64,000 bases of DNA from Legionella sp. PC997 (GCF_014109825.1 NZ_CP059576.1:3078501-3142500); one strand, 5' to 3'. Shown: positions 27,689-36,121, numbered from the stretch's first letter. The notes: generated from the sequence alone by a model not told the origin. Made by a program: numbers and translations.

Positions 27689-27956
27689 TGTATAGTTCCT
27701 AAATTATTCATCAGACTCTAAAAACGATGGGGTTACACTATTGCTGATTTTACTGATTGGACTGATGCTTGGAAAAAAACGAATTATACCACAACAGACC
27801 ATAATGTTCACAAACAACACCTAATAAACAAAAAACAACCAATTTTAATGATCGTTATTGCTGATATACTATTGAATTGAAAAATGTTGTTGCGGCTCGA
27901 CTTAAAACGACCGATCTGTGTGTCGATTTTTAAAAATAAAGGCCACAGGAGGCAAA

Positions 27957-28406
27957 TTACTCACCTATGTCTTCATTCCATAGCGTTCTATTTTGAGCAA
28001 TGAAGTCTCGCATCATGGTAATACATTCTTTATTTTGTAAAACCTCAAGTTTTATACCATGTGATGTTAATAATGATTCTTCCCCCATAAAGGTTTGATT
28101 CTCTCCAATCACAACATGAGGAACTTTATAAAGAAGTATAGCTCCGCTACACATGGGGCAAGGCGAAAGAGTGGTGTATAAAATGGATTGCTCATAAACT
28201 TTAGCTTGCTGTCTCCCCGCATTCTCTAATGCATCCATTTCAGCATGTAATATGCTGCTTCCCTTTTGAACCCGTTGATTATGTCCGCGCCCAATGATCT
28301 CGTCTTGGTGAACAAGCACGGCACCAATGGGTATTCCTCCCTGAGCGAGACTCTGACGCGCTTCTTCTATCGCTGCTTCAAGATATCGTTGATGAGGTCC
28401 TGACAT
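27957..28406 (-). CDS. Cytosine deaminase of the yeast Fcy1 type
   Basis: The 149-aa zinc enzyme belongs to the CDA superfamily. Zinc ligands are His54 in HAE (Glu56 the proton shuttle) and Cys83/Cys86 in SPCPMC. The specifics match yeast cytosine deaminase rather than TadA or guanine deaminase: GGIPIGAVLV, GRGHNQRVQKGSSILHAE, YTTLSPCPMCSGAILLY, VVIGEN, and the C-terminal WNEDIGE corresponding to WFEDIGE of Fcy1, which supplies substrate-contacting Trp and Asp. It should convert cytosine to uracil for pyrimidine salvage. This matches E. coli CodA in reaction but not in fold. Substrate assignment is from motif comparison. Confidence 0.82.
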   Translation of the reverse strand: MSGPHQRYLEAAIEEARQSLAQGGIPIGAVLVHQDEIIGRGHNQRVQKGSSILHAEMDALENAGRQQAKVYEQSILYTTLSPCPMCSGAILLYKVPHVVIGENQTFMGEESLLTSHGIKLEVLQNKECITMMRDFIAQNRTLWNEDIGE

Positions 28407-28758
28407 GGTAATCCCTGCAATGACAGTAATATTAGGAATATTCTCCAGGATTTAATCATTATAAACAAGAATATAAATTTGGAAAAAATAATCTGAGCCT
28501 ATTGTGCCGCAGTTGTATCAAATCACTTACTTAGTAGCATTTATCATACATTAACCGTAGAGCAGGAAGAGAAAAAAAATCCATCACGATCGAATAAATC
28601 GAAAACGCAAAATTTGTTGGCCAAAACTGGAAAGACACAGGGAATAATATAACTCAATAGATTGAGCATCACATAACCCTTCTCAAGACTTGGTTGCGGG
28701 ATTAACGAAGCCTACATCCGAGATGGATCTCAAAGAAGTAGGCAGAAAGAAATTCACA

Positions 28759-29649
28759 TTAAGAGATTGTGCATGAGCCGCTATTGTTTGGCAAACAAAC
28801 TGGTGCACGGTTGACTACTTTCGTACGTGTAGGAGCAGGTGTTGGCGTTGGTTGAAAGAAGTGTGGCTGATATTCCGTGGCGGTCGGTTGGGATTTTTCT
28901 TCCATTTCTTGTTGATTCACATGATTGCTTGTTGCATTCGAAACAGGAGTGCTGTGTAATTGACTATCCGCTGTTTTTTGCGCAGGTTTAGCTGTTTTAT
29001 TTTCGGTATTAGTCGATGCAGGCTTCACGGAAGGAAAATTATTTACAAGGCTTCGATTAAAAATAAACGGTTTCTGAAATACTGTCCATTTCTCATGCCC
29101 AGTAATGTGCTTTAATGCATATAAATGTATTTCATTATTTATTTCTTTATAACGGGCAAAAAACTCAGTCCGGGAATAACACGTATATTCGTGACTTTCC
29201 TTACGTGCCTGTGCAAAAACACTATTGAGGTCTTCCTCACTTTTAAAAACCCTATTCTTGTATTTATACTCCCAACCGCCAGGATGGGTATTTGAAGAAA
29301 TTGTTTCATTTCCAACACCTTCAGGAAATGATATTAGTTTAACGTAATCTGTATTTTGAAAAAACCGTTGCAGCTCTTCTTCAACCAGCGCAAAACCCTT
29401 CATTACCAGCCTATAACTAAATCCAGAAATATTGGGGAGTGTTAAAATTGTGTATAAGTCGGGATTTGAAAATTCTTCTTTTGTTTGGCCTACGGCTGTC
29501 CTCCAAACAACATCACTCGAAGCAAGGTTCTGCCAATCTTTACAGACTAACTCTAAATTTGCTAAATCCCTTGGGCCTAAAAATGTCATTATATGCTCTA
29601 CAATCTCTGCGGGTATTTCGGGTAACGGATCTTCATATTTCTCTTGCAT
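28759..29649 (-). CDS. F-box protein with C-terminal CaaX box, Dot/Icm effector candidate
   Basis: The 296-aa protein has an N-terminal F-box at about residues 8-52 (LPEIPAEIVEHIMTFLGPRD, then LANLELVCKDWQNLAS and WRTAV), a eukaryotic domain that recruits Skp1-Cullin ubiquitin ligases. A middle domain of unknown fold follows, then a low-complexity Pro/Thr/Gln-rich linker with an acidic patch (QQEMEEKSQ). The last four residues are CTIS, a CaaX prenylation box, with a further Cys eight residues before it. This is the architecture of host-membrane-targeted Legionella effectors such as AnkB. The start is the ATG after AAAGAGA. A PmrA-box match lies 51 bp upstream. Confidence 0.88.
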   Translation of the reverse strand: MQEKYEDPLPEIPAEIVEHIMTFLGPRDLANLELVCKDWQNLASSDVVWRTAVGQTKEEFSNPDLYTILTLPNISGFSYRLVMKGFALVEEELQRFFQNTDYVKLISFPEGVGNETISSNTHPGGWEYKYKNRVFKSEEDLNSVFAQARKESHEYTCYSRTEFFARYKEINNEIHLYALKHITGHEKWTVFQKPFIFNRSLVNNFPSVKPASTNTENKTAKPAQKTADSQLHSTPVSNATSNHVNQQEMEEKSQPTATEYQPHFFQPTPTPAPTRTKVVNRAPVCLPNNSGSCTIS

Positions 29650-29699
29650 GATGGTTCTCTTTATGGAGTTGATTAACAATTGCCATATGATACATGATT

Positions 29700-29719
29700 A
29701 ATATTAAGTCAAAATTAAC
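29700..29719 (-). promoter_or_regulatory. PmrA-box-like tandem repeat upstream of the F-box gene
   Basis: Read on the minus strand, GTTAATTTT is separated by GA from CTTAATATT. This matches the Legionella PmrA consensus as I know it, cTTAATatT-N2-cTTAATatT, with both TTAAT cores and the N2 spacer intact. It ends about 50 bp from the ATG, and a TATCAT hexamer follows 7 bp downstream as a possible -10, a placement typical of PmrA-activated effector genes. Confidence 0.65.
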
Positions 29720-30386
29720 AGATAATGACCTAAGCTCCCCAAAAAAACCAGTGCAAAATTTGTGAAAACTTAACTCAAAAGCAAGATAATAAGTAGTGCT
29801 TTGCCACCAAGTAAATAATGACTTAGGTTAAAAATAAAGTAAAACCACTTGCTCGCTTTTCTAGTGGTAATAGTTCAAGCGTGCTTTTAATACATTTCCA
29901 ATAAAAATAGAGATAATAATCGCGAAACACTGAAAGCAGGATAACCTGCAGTAAAGTACCTGCAGCAATATTTTCTTATCCATGCTATTTGCTGACCAAT
30001 ACCTCACTTATTGCCCATAAGTCACTGTGAAGCTCTTTAATGCTCATCTCTTAAAATCTCGATAAACCTAATTTAGAGTGTGGAGGTTTTCACAAGCGAA
30101 TTCTTTATATAACAGAATTTCCAGCAAGCCAGGTTGTAAACGCCTGTCTCTAAGTCAAAAGTTGAAAATCTTGGGGGAAGTCATATTTGAATACAGATAG
30201 AATTAAAATGACCCTAAAAAATCTGTAGCATAGGCGCCTATGCTAGCATTTTTCAGAGCCAAACAGTATTAGGTCAGTACATCTATTGAAAATGGAGGGC
30301 TAAACTAGTTTGGTTCATTTTGCTTCACCACATCAACATCTGCAGATGCATAAAAGAGCTTAAGTTCTTTTATTTTTTACTCATTT
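29720..30386. other. Long intergenic region with no gene seen
   Basis: About 670 bp of AT-rich sequence with short frames only. It contains the perfect palindrome at 30226-30245 and the inverted pair CCTGCAG/CTGCAG around 29947-29970. No tRNA, transposase or coding fragment was recognised. It may hold an unrecognised small RNA or decayed sequence. Confidence 0.4.
30226..30245. terminator. Perfect 20-bp palindrome flanked by A/T runs, possible bidirectional terminator
   Basis: The sequence TAGCATAGGCGCCTATGCTA is a perfect palindrome. It is preceded by AAAAAATCTG and followed by GCATTTTTC, so each strand has a GC stem followed by a U-rich run. It lies about 140 bp beyond the stop of the minus-strand gene at 30387. 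No plus-strand gene ends here, so an unseen transcript or a read-through stop is possible. Confidence 0.5.
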
Positions 30387-31418
30387 TTAAAAAGTCATCC
30401 CCACCCGTTGAGCTAATTCATCCTGGGCTTTTGGTGTTTCTGCTACCTTCGCTTTGCGAAGTTCTCCAACAGCTGGATAAGAAAAGAGAATGCCTGAATC
30501 ATGACCAGGTAATAATACAGTCATAGAACATACCGCATCCTCAACCTTACCAAAATAATTACCCAATGCTTCACTTCCCACTGCTTTATAACGAAGTGAA
30601 TGCATCGCATCTGAATAGTCCTTAGTATCCTTCGGATTTGTTGTGGAGAGATATTCTTTTGTTGGCCAAAACAAAGGATAAAAATCAAAATATCCCTGCG
30701 TTAGTATAAGATTGCCCTCTCTGCTATTAGGACCTCTATAATAATCCAAGAGAGGCTGTACCACAGCACGAACATCTTCTGCAAGAAATGGTGATCGAAA
30801 ATCGGATATGACGACGGTAACATCGTTTTGGAGCAAATCAGTAATTGGTTCTTTAATTATCGCAGCCACTGAACTATCAAAACTCATCCTTAAATATTTT
30901 TTATCGTCAGTATTAACACTAGCTGCCTTCACATGTTGACGACGACCTGTTACACGGACTATTAATTCTAATTCCTCTTCATCTGCCATATGATATGTAT
31001 CAGTACACTTTGATTTCAACAAATTAAAGTCATCTTGATTAGAATTCTGTGGATTAAGTTTACAAATATGAAAATCCTTAGGTGCTGCATAATAAAGATC
31101 GCCATTGTACAAAATGACGGCATTTTTATTTTCTAATACTTTGTCCATTTCGTTCTTAAAATTGAATTTTGTTGGATCAACAGCCACTTTAAGAAGTCCG
31201 CAAGGAAAATCACCTGGATAACATATATCAATATTTATAATTAAGTGTTTGCTCTCTGAATCAAAGACGATATTTTGGGCATAGGAATCACTTGGAGTAG
31301 GTCCGGATCCAATGGTGATAATAACTTGCTTAACATCGGCTCCAACATTGTTTAAATATCCCAATAATTGAGCTTTATTCTCCATATCTACTTTATCTTC
31401 TCGAGTGAATCTATACAT
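30387..31418 (-). CDS. Hypothetical protein, Legionella-type
   Basis: I do not recognise this 343-aa soluble protein. It has no signal peptide or membrane helix. The first third contains VKQVIITIGSGPTPSDSYAQN and HLIINIDICYPGDF, which reads like a Rossmann-type strand-loop pattern. The middle has VTVVISDFRSPFLAEDV and LILTQGYFDFYPLFWPTKEY. The ending is charged with alternating K/A/E. Its place next to the F-box gene and another orphan suggests an effector or an effector-linked enzyme, but nothing in the sequence proves it. The start ATG follows CAGGTG. Confidence 0.6.
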   Translation of the reverse strand: MYRFTREDKVDMENKAQLLGYLNNVGADVKQVIITIGSGPTPSDSYAQNIVFDSESKHLIINIDICYPGDFPCGLLKVAVDPTKFNFKNEMDKVLENKNAVILYNGDLYYAAPKDFHICKLNPQNSNQDDFNLLKSKCTDTYHMADEEELELIVRVTGRRQHVKAASVNTDDKKYLRMSFDSSVAAIIKEPITDLLQNDVTVVISDFRSPFLAEDVRAVVQPLLDYYRGPNSREGNLILTQGYFDFYPLFWPTKEYLSTTNPKDTKDYSDAMHSLRYKAVGSEALGNYFGKVEDAVCSMTVLLPGHDSGILFSYPAVGELRKAKVAETPKAQDELAQRVGMTF

Positions 31419-31462
31419 ATCGACACCTGTAAATTAGTTAATATTTTTAGAGGATGATTAAT

Positions 31463-31493
31463 GCCCCCTGATGGGGTGCGATTGTACATTATA
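31463..31493 (-). promoter_or_regulatory. TATAAT promoter and leader hairpin of the 30387-31418 gene
   Basis: On the minus strand a TATAAT hexamer (31488-31493) with TTGTTC-like sequence just upstream is followed by a GC-rich hairpin, GCACCCC-ATCA-GGGGGC (31463-31479), before the start codon. The hairpin would lie at the very 5' end of the transcript, a place used for mRNA stabilisation or translation control. No ligand-binding RNA fold is recognised. Confidence 0.3.
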
Positions 31494-31652
31494 AGAACAA
31501 TAAATCCAACAAAAATATTATATGGGCAACAAAAGATCATACTTTATTGAAGCACAAACCGAACTTCATTTAGCAGGTTTTGTATTTTTTGTGATCAAAG
31601 ATTTACGTAAAGTCAACTCAAGTTTCATAAGAATTTTTTATCCGATGAGATG

Positions 31653-32534
31653 CTACATTTTTAAATTGGAATCAGGCGAATCAATCGAGTTAAAGATTAT
31701 AGCTTCCCCGGAAATTACTTCACTAAGCGACTTATCACCTGAGACGATATTAAAAAAGCTAATCCCTATCGTGGTTATTTTTCTCCAAGTATGTTCCAGG
31801 GTGGAAGGAGGAGAGATTCTGTCTAACTGCTCTATTTCTCCTTTTCCAGGATGCAATTCACGAAGTGAGTTAACGTAGGTAGTAATAACTTTAGATACTT
31901 CAGGTGTTAGTTCTGTTTGTTCATATAAATAGCCGAGAAAACGTTTTGCCAAACTCAATCGCGTAGCATAAAGTTCATCATCTTTTATTTTTATACGTTG
32001 TAAATGCAAAATATAATCTTCAAGGAGATATCTTGGTTGCGTAATCGCGTGAATTTTTTGAAATGCATCGGCTGACTCTTTTTCGTCAATATCTTCTACC
32101 CACTTATAAAAGCGAGTCTGCATCCCTTCTAATAATTCTTCATACATAAATGAATTCAACTGGTTAAGATTTTTTTCAATAAACTCTTTTATTTCGTCTC
32201 GTGGAGTTTCTTTTTTGGGGAGTTCAATTTTCTCCCATTTAAGGTTCTGAAAAACCATACATATAAATAAAGCAGAAGTAATTGATTTAAGTGAATAGTC
32301 TAATTTTCCTCGCAATGGCTTAGCTTCCAATTCATATACTGCTTGTAAGAGAGCTAACTTTTGAGCGTCTCCTTCTAGATAACCATTATGCAACCATTCA
32401 AAGATCAAAAAATTGACTGTGTCATCCGCATCTAAAAGTTTATATTTTTGAGAAATAAAATCGGTCCAATCTAAAAATAGTAAATATTTTCCTTCGCGCA
32501 GGGCTTTAATATATTCCGAACTGGATGAGAGCAT
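31653..32534 (-). CDS. Hypothetical helical protein, effector candidate
   Basis: The 293-aa protein is not recognised. It is mostly alpha-helical and acidic/basic mixed, without signal peptide. Stretches such as KETPRDEIKEFIEKNLNQLN and LEDYILHLQRIKIKDDELY suggest a helical bundle. The C-terminal 20 residues are relatively polar with Ser and Asp (FNSIDSPDSNLKM), compatible with a Dot/Icm signal, though weakly. It is co-directional with the unknown gene at 30387 but separated by 230 bp with its own promoter. Confidence 0.55.
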   Translation of the reverse strand: MLSSSSEYIKALREGKYLLFLDWTDFISQKYKLLDADDTVNFLIFEWLHNGYLEGDAQKLALLQAVYELEAKPLRGKLDYSLKSITSALFICMVFQNLKWEKIELPKKETPRDEIKEFIEKNLNQLNSFMYEELLEGMQTRFYKWVEDIDEKESADAFQKIHAITQPRYLLEDYILHLQRIKIKDDELYATRLSLAKRFLGYLYEQTELTPEVSKVITTYVNSLRELHPGKGEIEQLDRISPPSTLEHTWRKITTIGISFFNIVSGDKSLSEVISGEAIIFNSIDSPDSNLKM

Positions 32535-32588
32535 GACGATCCTTGACTGCTTTTTTAGAATCTTATCCTATACTTAAAAAATATAAAC

Positions 32589-32888
32589 ATGCAAATGGTG
32601 CACACTATGAAAAGGAAATGGTATGTAGCTATTGCTGTATTTTTTTTACCCTTTAATTTAGTTTACGCAAATTGCGATTTAACCCAGTTTCGTTGGGAAT
32701 GTGACTTGCCGGTGAAAGTTAAAGCCAGGCCAGGAGCGACCTCCCTCGTCTACTGTGGTAACTCCTATGGTTACCTCACCAAACAGGAATACGATATTCT
32801 AGCCCGCTACCAACGTGCGAATGTTAATATGGTTTTGGATATTAATGGCGAATACATAGACAGCCCTTGTATCGGAGCACAGAGATAG
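32589..32888 (+). CDS. Small secreted cysteine-containing protein
   Basis: The 99-aa reading frame begins with a signal peptide; the better start is the ATG of [21 protein letters not shown] six codons in, but the first ATG cannot be excluded. The mature protein of about 70 residues has four cysteines (NCDLTQ, WECDLP, VYCGNS, SPCIGA), probably forming two disulfides in the periplasm or outside. No domain is known to me. It is divergent from the helical orphan at 31653. Confidence 0.6.
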   Translation: MQMVHTMKRKWYVAIAVFFLPFNLVYANCDLTQFRWECDLPVKVKARPGATSLVYCGNSYGYLTKQEYDILARYQRANVNMVLDINGEYIDSPCIGAQR

Positions 32889-32924
32889 TAAAATAGCTCA
32901 GATTAACTCCTTCATTTAGGAATG

Positions 32925-33006
32925 ATAGCCTGGGCGCGCGCAGCAAAATCCAGGTTTTCCTGAAGCTAACTTTCCCGGGTTTCCACTGCGCGGCACTCCA
33001 GGCTAT
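32925..33006. repeat. REP-like imperfect inverted repeat
   Basis: The arms ATAGCCTGGGCGCGCGCAG (32925-32943) and CTGCGCGGCACTCCAGGCTAT (32986-33006) are imperfectly complementary, and the core contains AAATCCAGG, TTTCCTG and CCCGGGTTT. The AGCCTGG...CCAGGCT ends resemble the dispersed REP elements of Legionella-like genomes. It lies between an intact small gene and the YgjP gene. It probably folds into a long hairpin. Copy number in the genome is unknown from this window. Confidence 0.6.
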
Positions 33007-33021
33007 ACGTATATTATTTAG

Positions 33022-33711
33022 ATGATCATTGAACTCGATGGTATTCCAATAGAAATATCAAGAAAAAAAATTAAAAATATGAATCTACGCATTTACCCTC
33101 CTGACGGCTTAGTTAAAGTAAGTGTTCCTCTTCGATTCAGTGAACAACTTATAAGACAAAGTCTTGAATCTAAAAGTGCATGGATTCATAAACAAAGAGA
33201 GCGAATTCGTAACCGTGCTGTTGTGGAAGCATGTACTTTTGAAACAGGATCAACAATAGTATTTAGAGGAAACAAATATTTATTAATCATCGAAGAACAT
33301 TATGGTCCTTCACAAATTAAAATCCAAAATGAGTTGATCTACTGTTTTACCCAACCCAACAGCACTCCAGCTCAAATACAAAACCTGGTTGAGGGGTGGT
33401 ATAAGCAGCAAATGCAAAAATTATTGCCTGAGCTCATTCATCGTTGGGAAGCTATTGTTGGAGTTAAAGTAGCTGAGTGGGGGATCCGAAAAATGAAAAC
33501 ACGTTGGGGTTCCTGCAATACCAGAGCAGCACGTATTTGGTTAAATCTTAATCTTATTAAAAAACCACCGATTTGTCTTGAATATGTTCTTGTTCATGAG
33601 TTAGTTCATCTGTTAGAACCTAGTCATAATCAACGATTTTATGGGTTAATGAGTAAATTTATGCCACAATGGCGCGAATATGAATATCACCTTGAGGGGC
33701 GTATACTTTGA
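33022..33711 (+). CDS. YgjP/UTP-pyrophosphatase-type M48-like metal hydrolase (DUF45)
   Basis: The 229-aa protein has the YgjP/DUF45 signature: RKKIKNMNLRIYPPDGLVKVSVP at the N-terminus, WGIRKMKTRWGSCN in the middle and a zinc site HELVHLLEPSHNQRFY near residues 193-208 (HExxH with a downstream His). Family members were called metallopeptidases (SprT-like) and an E. coli relative has been assigned UTP pyrophosphatase activity, so the exact reaction is uncertain. The stop codon overlaps the start of the next gene (TTGA), so both are translationally coupled. Confidence 0.85.
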   Translation: MIIELDGIPIEISRKKIKNMNLRIYPPDGLVKVSVPLRFSEQLIRQSLESKSAWIHKQRERIRNRAVVEACTFETGSTIVFRGNKYLLIIEEHYGPSQIKIQNELIYCFTQPNSTPAQIQNLVEGWYKQQMQKLLPELIHRWEAIVGVKVAEWGIRKMKTRWGSCNTRAARIWLNLNLIKKPPICLEYVLVHELVHLLEPSHNQRFYGLMSKFMPQWREYEYHLEGRIL

Positions 33712-34364
33712 TTGATACCGAACATCTGATCAATGACCTTTGTAAGCAAGGATTTTGTATTATTGATGACTTTCTTGAGCAAACGCAATGCCAATCATTA
33801 CGCACAACCGCCCAAAAATTATACGAACAGGGATTATTTCGTGGTGCCAAAATTGGTCTGAAACTTGGATCACATAAAAATGAGTCCGTTCGTACTGATG
33901 AAATTTTGTGGCTGGAAGAGAATGAAACCGATCCAGCAATCCAATTCTTTTTAAAACGAATGAAACAATTGGCTCAAATATTAAACCAGTCCTTGTTTTT
34001 AGGGATACATGAATTTGAAACGCACTTCGCTGCATATCAACCCGGTACTTATTATAAAAAACATGTGGATCAATTCGCTGCCCAAAAAACCCGCAAAATA
34101 TCATGCGTATATTATTTAAATCCGCACTGGACCCCTGATTTTGGAGGTGAGTTAAAATTGTACAATACAGAGGATCAATTAATTCAGAATGTGTTGCCAT
34201 TAGAGAATCGCTTCATATGTTTCAACAGTGAATTGCCCCATGAAGTATGTGTTACTCATCAACCTCGATACAGCATTACTGGCTGGATGAAAACACCTGC
34301 CCACTTTATATTAACAAAGGTGCATTCTCCAATTTCCAAAAAAAGTTATGAAGAAAGCGATTAG
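33708..34364 (+). CDS. 2-oxoglutarate/Fe(II)-dependent oxygenase (prolyl 4-hydroxylase-like)
   Basis: The 218-aa protein is a double-stranded beta-helix dioxygenase of the PKHD/SM-20 type. The iron ligands are the HVD of YYKKHVDQF (about residues 116-120) and the His of SELPHEV (about 181-183); the 2OG-binding Arg is in QPRYSITGWM. RKISCVYYLNPHWTPDFGGELKLYN is the expected core strand. It probably hydroxylates a protein or peptide side chain. The start is a TTG overlapping the previous stop, so it is coupled to the YgjP-like gene; no upstream ATG in frame makes sense. Confidence 0.85.
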   Translation: MIDTEHLINDLCKQGFCIIDDFLEQTQCQSLRTTAQKLYEQGLFRGAKIGLKLGSHKNESVRTDEILWLEENETDPAIQFFLKRMKQLAQILNQSLFLGIHEFETHFAAYQPGTYYKKHVDQFAAQKTRKISCVYYLNPHWTPDFGGELKLYNTEDQLIQNVLPLENRFICFNSELPHEVCVTHQPRYSITGWMKTPAHFILTKVHSPISKKSYEESD

Positions 34365-34443
34365 ATAGATAATTAGAATCTAACCTTGTTCGTGAAACAA
34401 GATTATTGTGTATAATGATATTTTCATTCTCATTTGATCTTCT

Positions 34444-35358
34444 ATGCATGCCTTAGACATTAAACAATTATTCAAAACCTATGCTAATGGGGTACAAGCA
34501 TTAAAAGGCATTGATTTAACCATAAATAAGGGTGATTTTTTTGCTTTACTAGGTGCCAACGGTGCTGGAAAGTCGACAACCATTGGTCTAATTACATCTT
34601 TACTCAATAAAACCTCAGGTAGTATCAGTATCCATGGTTATGATTTGGAAAAAGAGCCTGCGAAAGCCAAATCCTGTTTGGGTCTTGTCCCCCAAGAAAT
34701 CAATCTAAATATTTTTGAAAATTGCGAACAAATTCTTCTAAATCAAGCAGGATACTACGGGATTTCACGGAAGAATGCGCAACCTCGAGTTGAAACTCTT
34801 TTGCAACAATTAGGTCTTTGGGAAAAAAGAAACTCCATAACACGACATTTATCTGGAGGAATGAAACGTCGACTCATGATTGCCAGGGCTTTAGTACATC
34901 AGCCCAAAGTACTCATTCTCGATGAGCCTACCGCAGGAGTAGACATAGAAATTAGACATAGTATGTGGGAGTTTCTCACCCGAACTAATGCAGAAGGCAC
35001 AACGATTATTCTCACCACCCACTATCTAGAAGAAGCAGAGCAATTATGTAAAAATATTGCCATCATAAATGAAGGGGAAATTATAAAAAATACCTCGATG
35101 AAAGCTTTACTTCAAACCTTGCGCCATCAAACTTTTATTTTCAATACAGAAAGTCGTATCGATACTCTACCCGATTTATTTCCCTTTAAGCCCACATTGG
35201 TTGATAGTACTACGATAGAACTTCGGGTGGACAATAATTTGAATTTAAACGATGCATTTGCTCTGTTTACCAAAAATGGAATAAAAATTCATAGTATGCG
35301 AAATAAAACCAATCGCTTGGAAGAACTCTTTTTGGATCTTATAAAAAATGGCCATTAA
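34444..35358 (+). CDS. yadG: ABC transporter ATP-binding protein, YadG type
   Basis: The 304-aa ATPase has Walker A GANGAGKSTT (residues about 37-46), signature LSGGMKRRLMIARAL (138-152), Walker B VLILDEPTAG and switch THYLEEAE. The C-terminal tail (about 230-304, ending NRLEELFLDLIKNGH) is that of the YadG/NodI branch of ABC-2 exporters. It overlaps the permease gene by 11 bp. E. coli YadG is of the same size. The substrate is unknown. Confidence 0.92.
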   Translation: MHALDIKQLFKTYANGVQALKGIDLTINKGDFFALLGANGAGKSTTIGLITSLLNKTSGSISIHGYDLEKEPAKAKSCLGLVPQEINLNIFENCEQILLNQAGYYGISRKNAQPRVETLLQQLGLWEKRNSITRHLSGGMKRRLMIARALVHQPKVLILDEPTAGVDIEIRHSMWEFLTRTNAEGTTIILTTHYLEEAEQLCKNIAIINEGEIIKNTSMKALLQTLRHQTFIFNTESRIDTLPDLFPFKPTLVDSTTIELRVDNNLNLNDAFALFTKNGIKIHSMRNKTNRLEELFLDLIKNGH

Positions 35359-36121
35359 ACAACAAGTTGTTGCATTATATACTTTGGTGAGGCGCGAGTT
35401 GGTTCGTATGTTTCGTATAGCAAGCCAAGTATTTTTACCCCCTGTGATTACAACTACGCTATACTTTCTTATTTTTGGTAGCTTAATCGGCCCCCGTATC
35501 GGCTCCATCCAAGGAGTCAGTTATCCGATGTTTATTGCTCCTGGATTGATCATGATGTCCGTTATTGTTAACTCTTACGGGAATGTATCTTCCTCTCTTT
35601 ACAGCGTTCGCTTTCAAAAAAGTATCGAAGAAATGCTTGTGAGTCCGATGCGTAACAGCCTCTTGCTCCTCGGCTATGTCTTGGGTGGAGTATTTAGAGG
35701 ATTAATTGTCGCAATATTGGTTTACATCATTGCAAGTTTTTTCTTAACCATTGAATTAAGTCACTTACCAATGACCTTACTTGTAGTATTGCTGGTAGCT
35801 GCTGTATTTTCATTAGCCGGTTTCACCAATGCGATGGTGGCGCGAAATTTTGATGATATTATGATTGTTCCAACATTTATACTCACACCGCTCACCTATT
35901 TAGGTGGTGTATTTTATAGTATCAATATGCTGCCAGAATTTTGGCAGAAGGTATCTCTACTAAATCCTATTTTGTATATGGTTAATGCATTGCGACAAGC
36001 AATGATTGGCCAAAGCGAGGTGGATATCTCTTTAGCAATGGGAATTATTTGCCTCATGTTGGTGTTACTCACCTTTCTGAACATGTTTTTATTAAAAAGA
36101 GGGGTCGGGTTTCGCGAATAA
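35348..36121 (+). CDS. yadH: ABC-2 type permease, YadH type
   Basis: The 257-aa membrane protein has six helices and the YadH-specific pieces VFLPPVITTTLYFLIFGSLIG, MFIAPGLIMMSVIVNSYGNV, NFDDIMIVPTFILTPLTYLGGVFYS and LLNPILYMVNALRQ. It matches E. coli YadH along its length, so with the preceding ATPase it forms a homodimeric ABC-2 exporter with unknown substrate. It overlaps the ATPase gene by 11 bp. Confidence 0.93.
   Translation: MAIKQQVVALYTLVRRELVRMFRIASQVFLPPVITTTLYFLIFGSLIGPRIGSIQGVSYPMFIAPGLIMMSVIVNSYGNVSSSLYSVRFQKSIEEMLVSPMRNSLLLLGYVLGGVFRGLIVAILVYIIASFFLTIELSHLPMTLLVVLLVAAVFSLAGFTNAMVARNFDDIMIVPTFILTPLTYLGGVFYSINMLPEFWQKVSLLNPILYMVNALRQAMIGQSEVDISLAMGIICLMLVLLTFLNMFLLKRGVGFRE

Noticed and set aside
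31522..31878. Plus-strand 118-aa frame
   Set aside because: It is antisense to the C-terminal part of the 293-aa gene at 31653-32534 and has low-complexity shadow composition.
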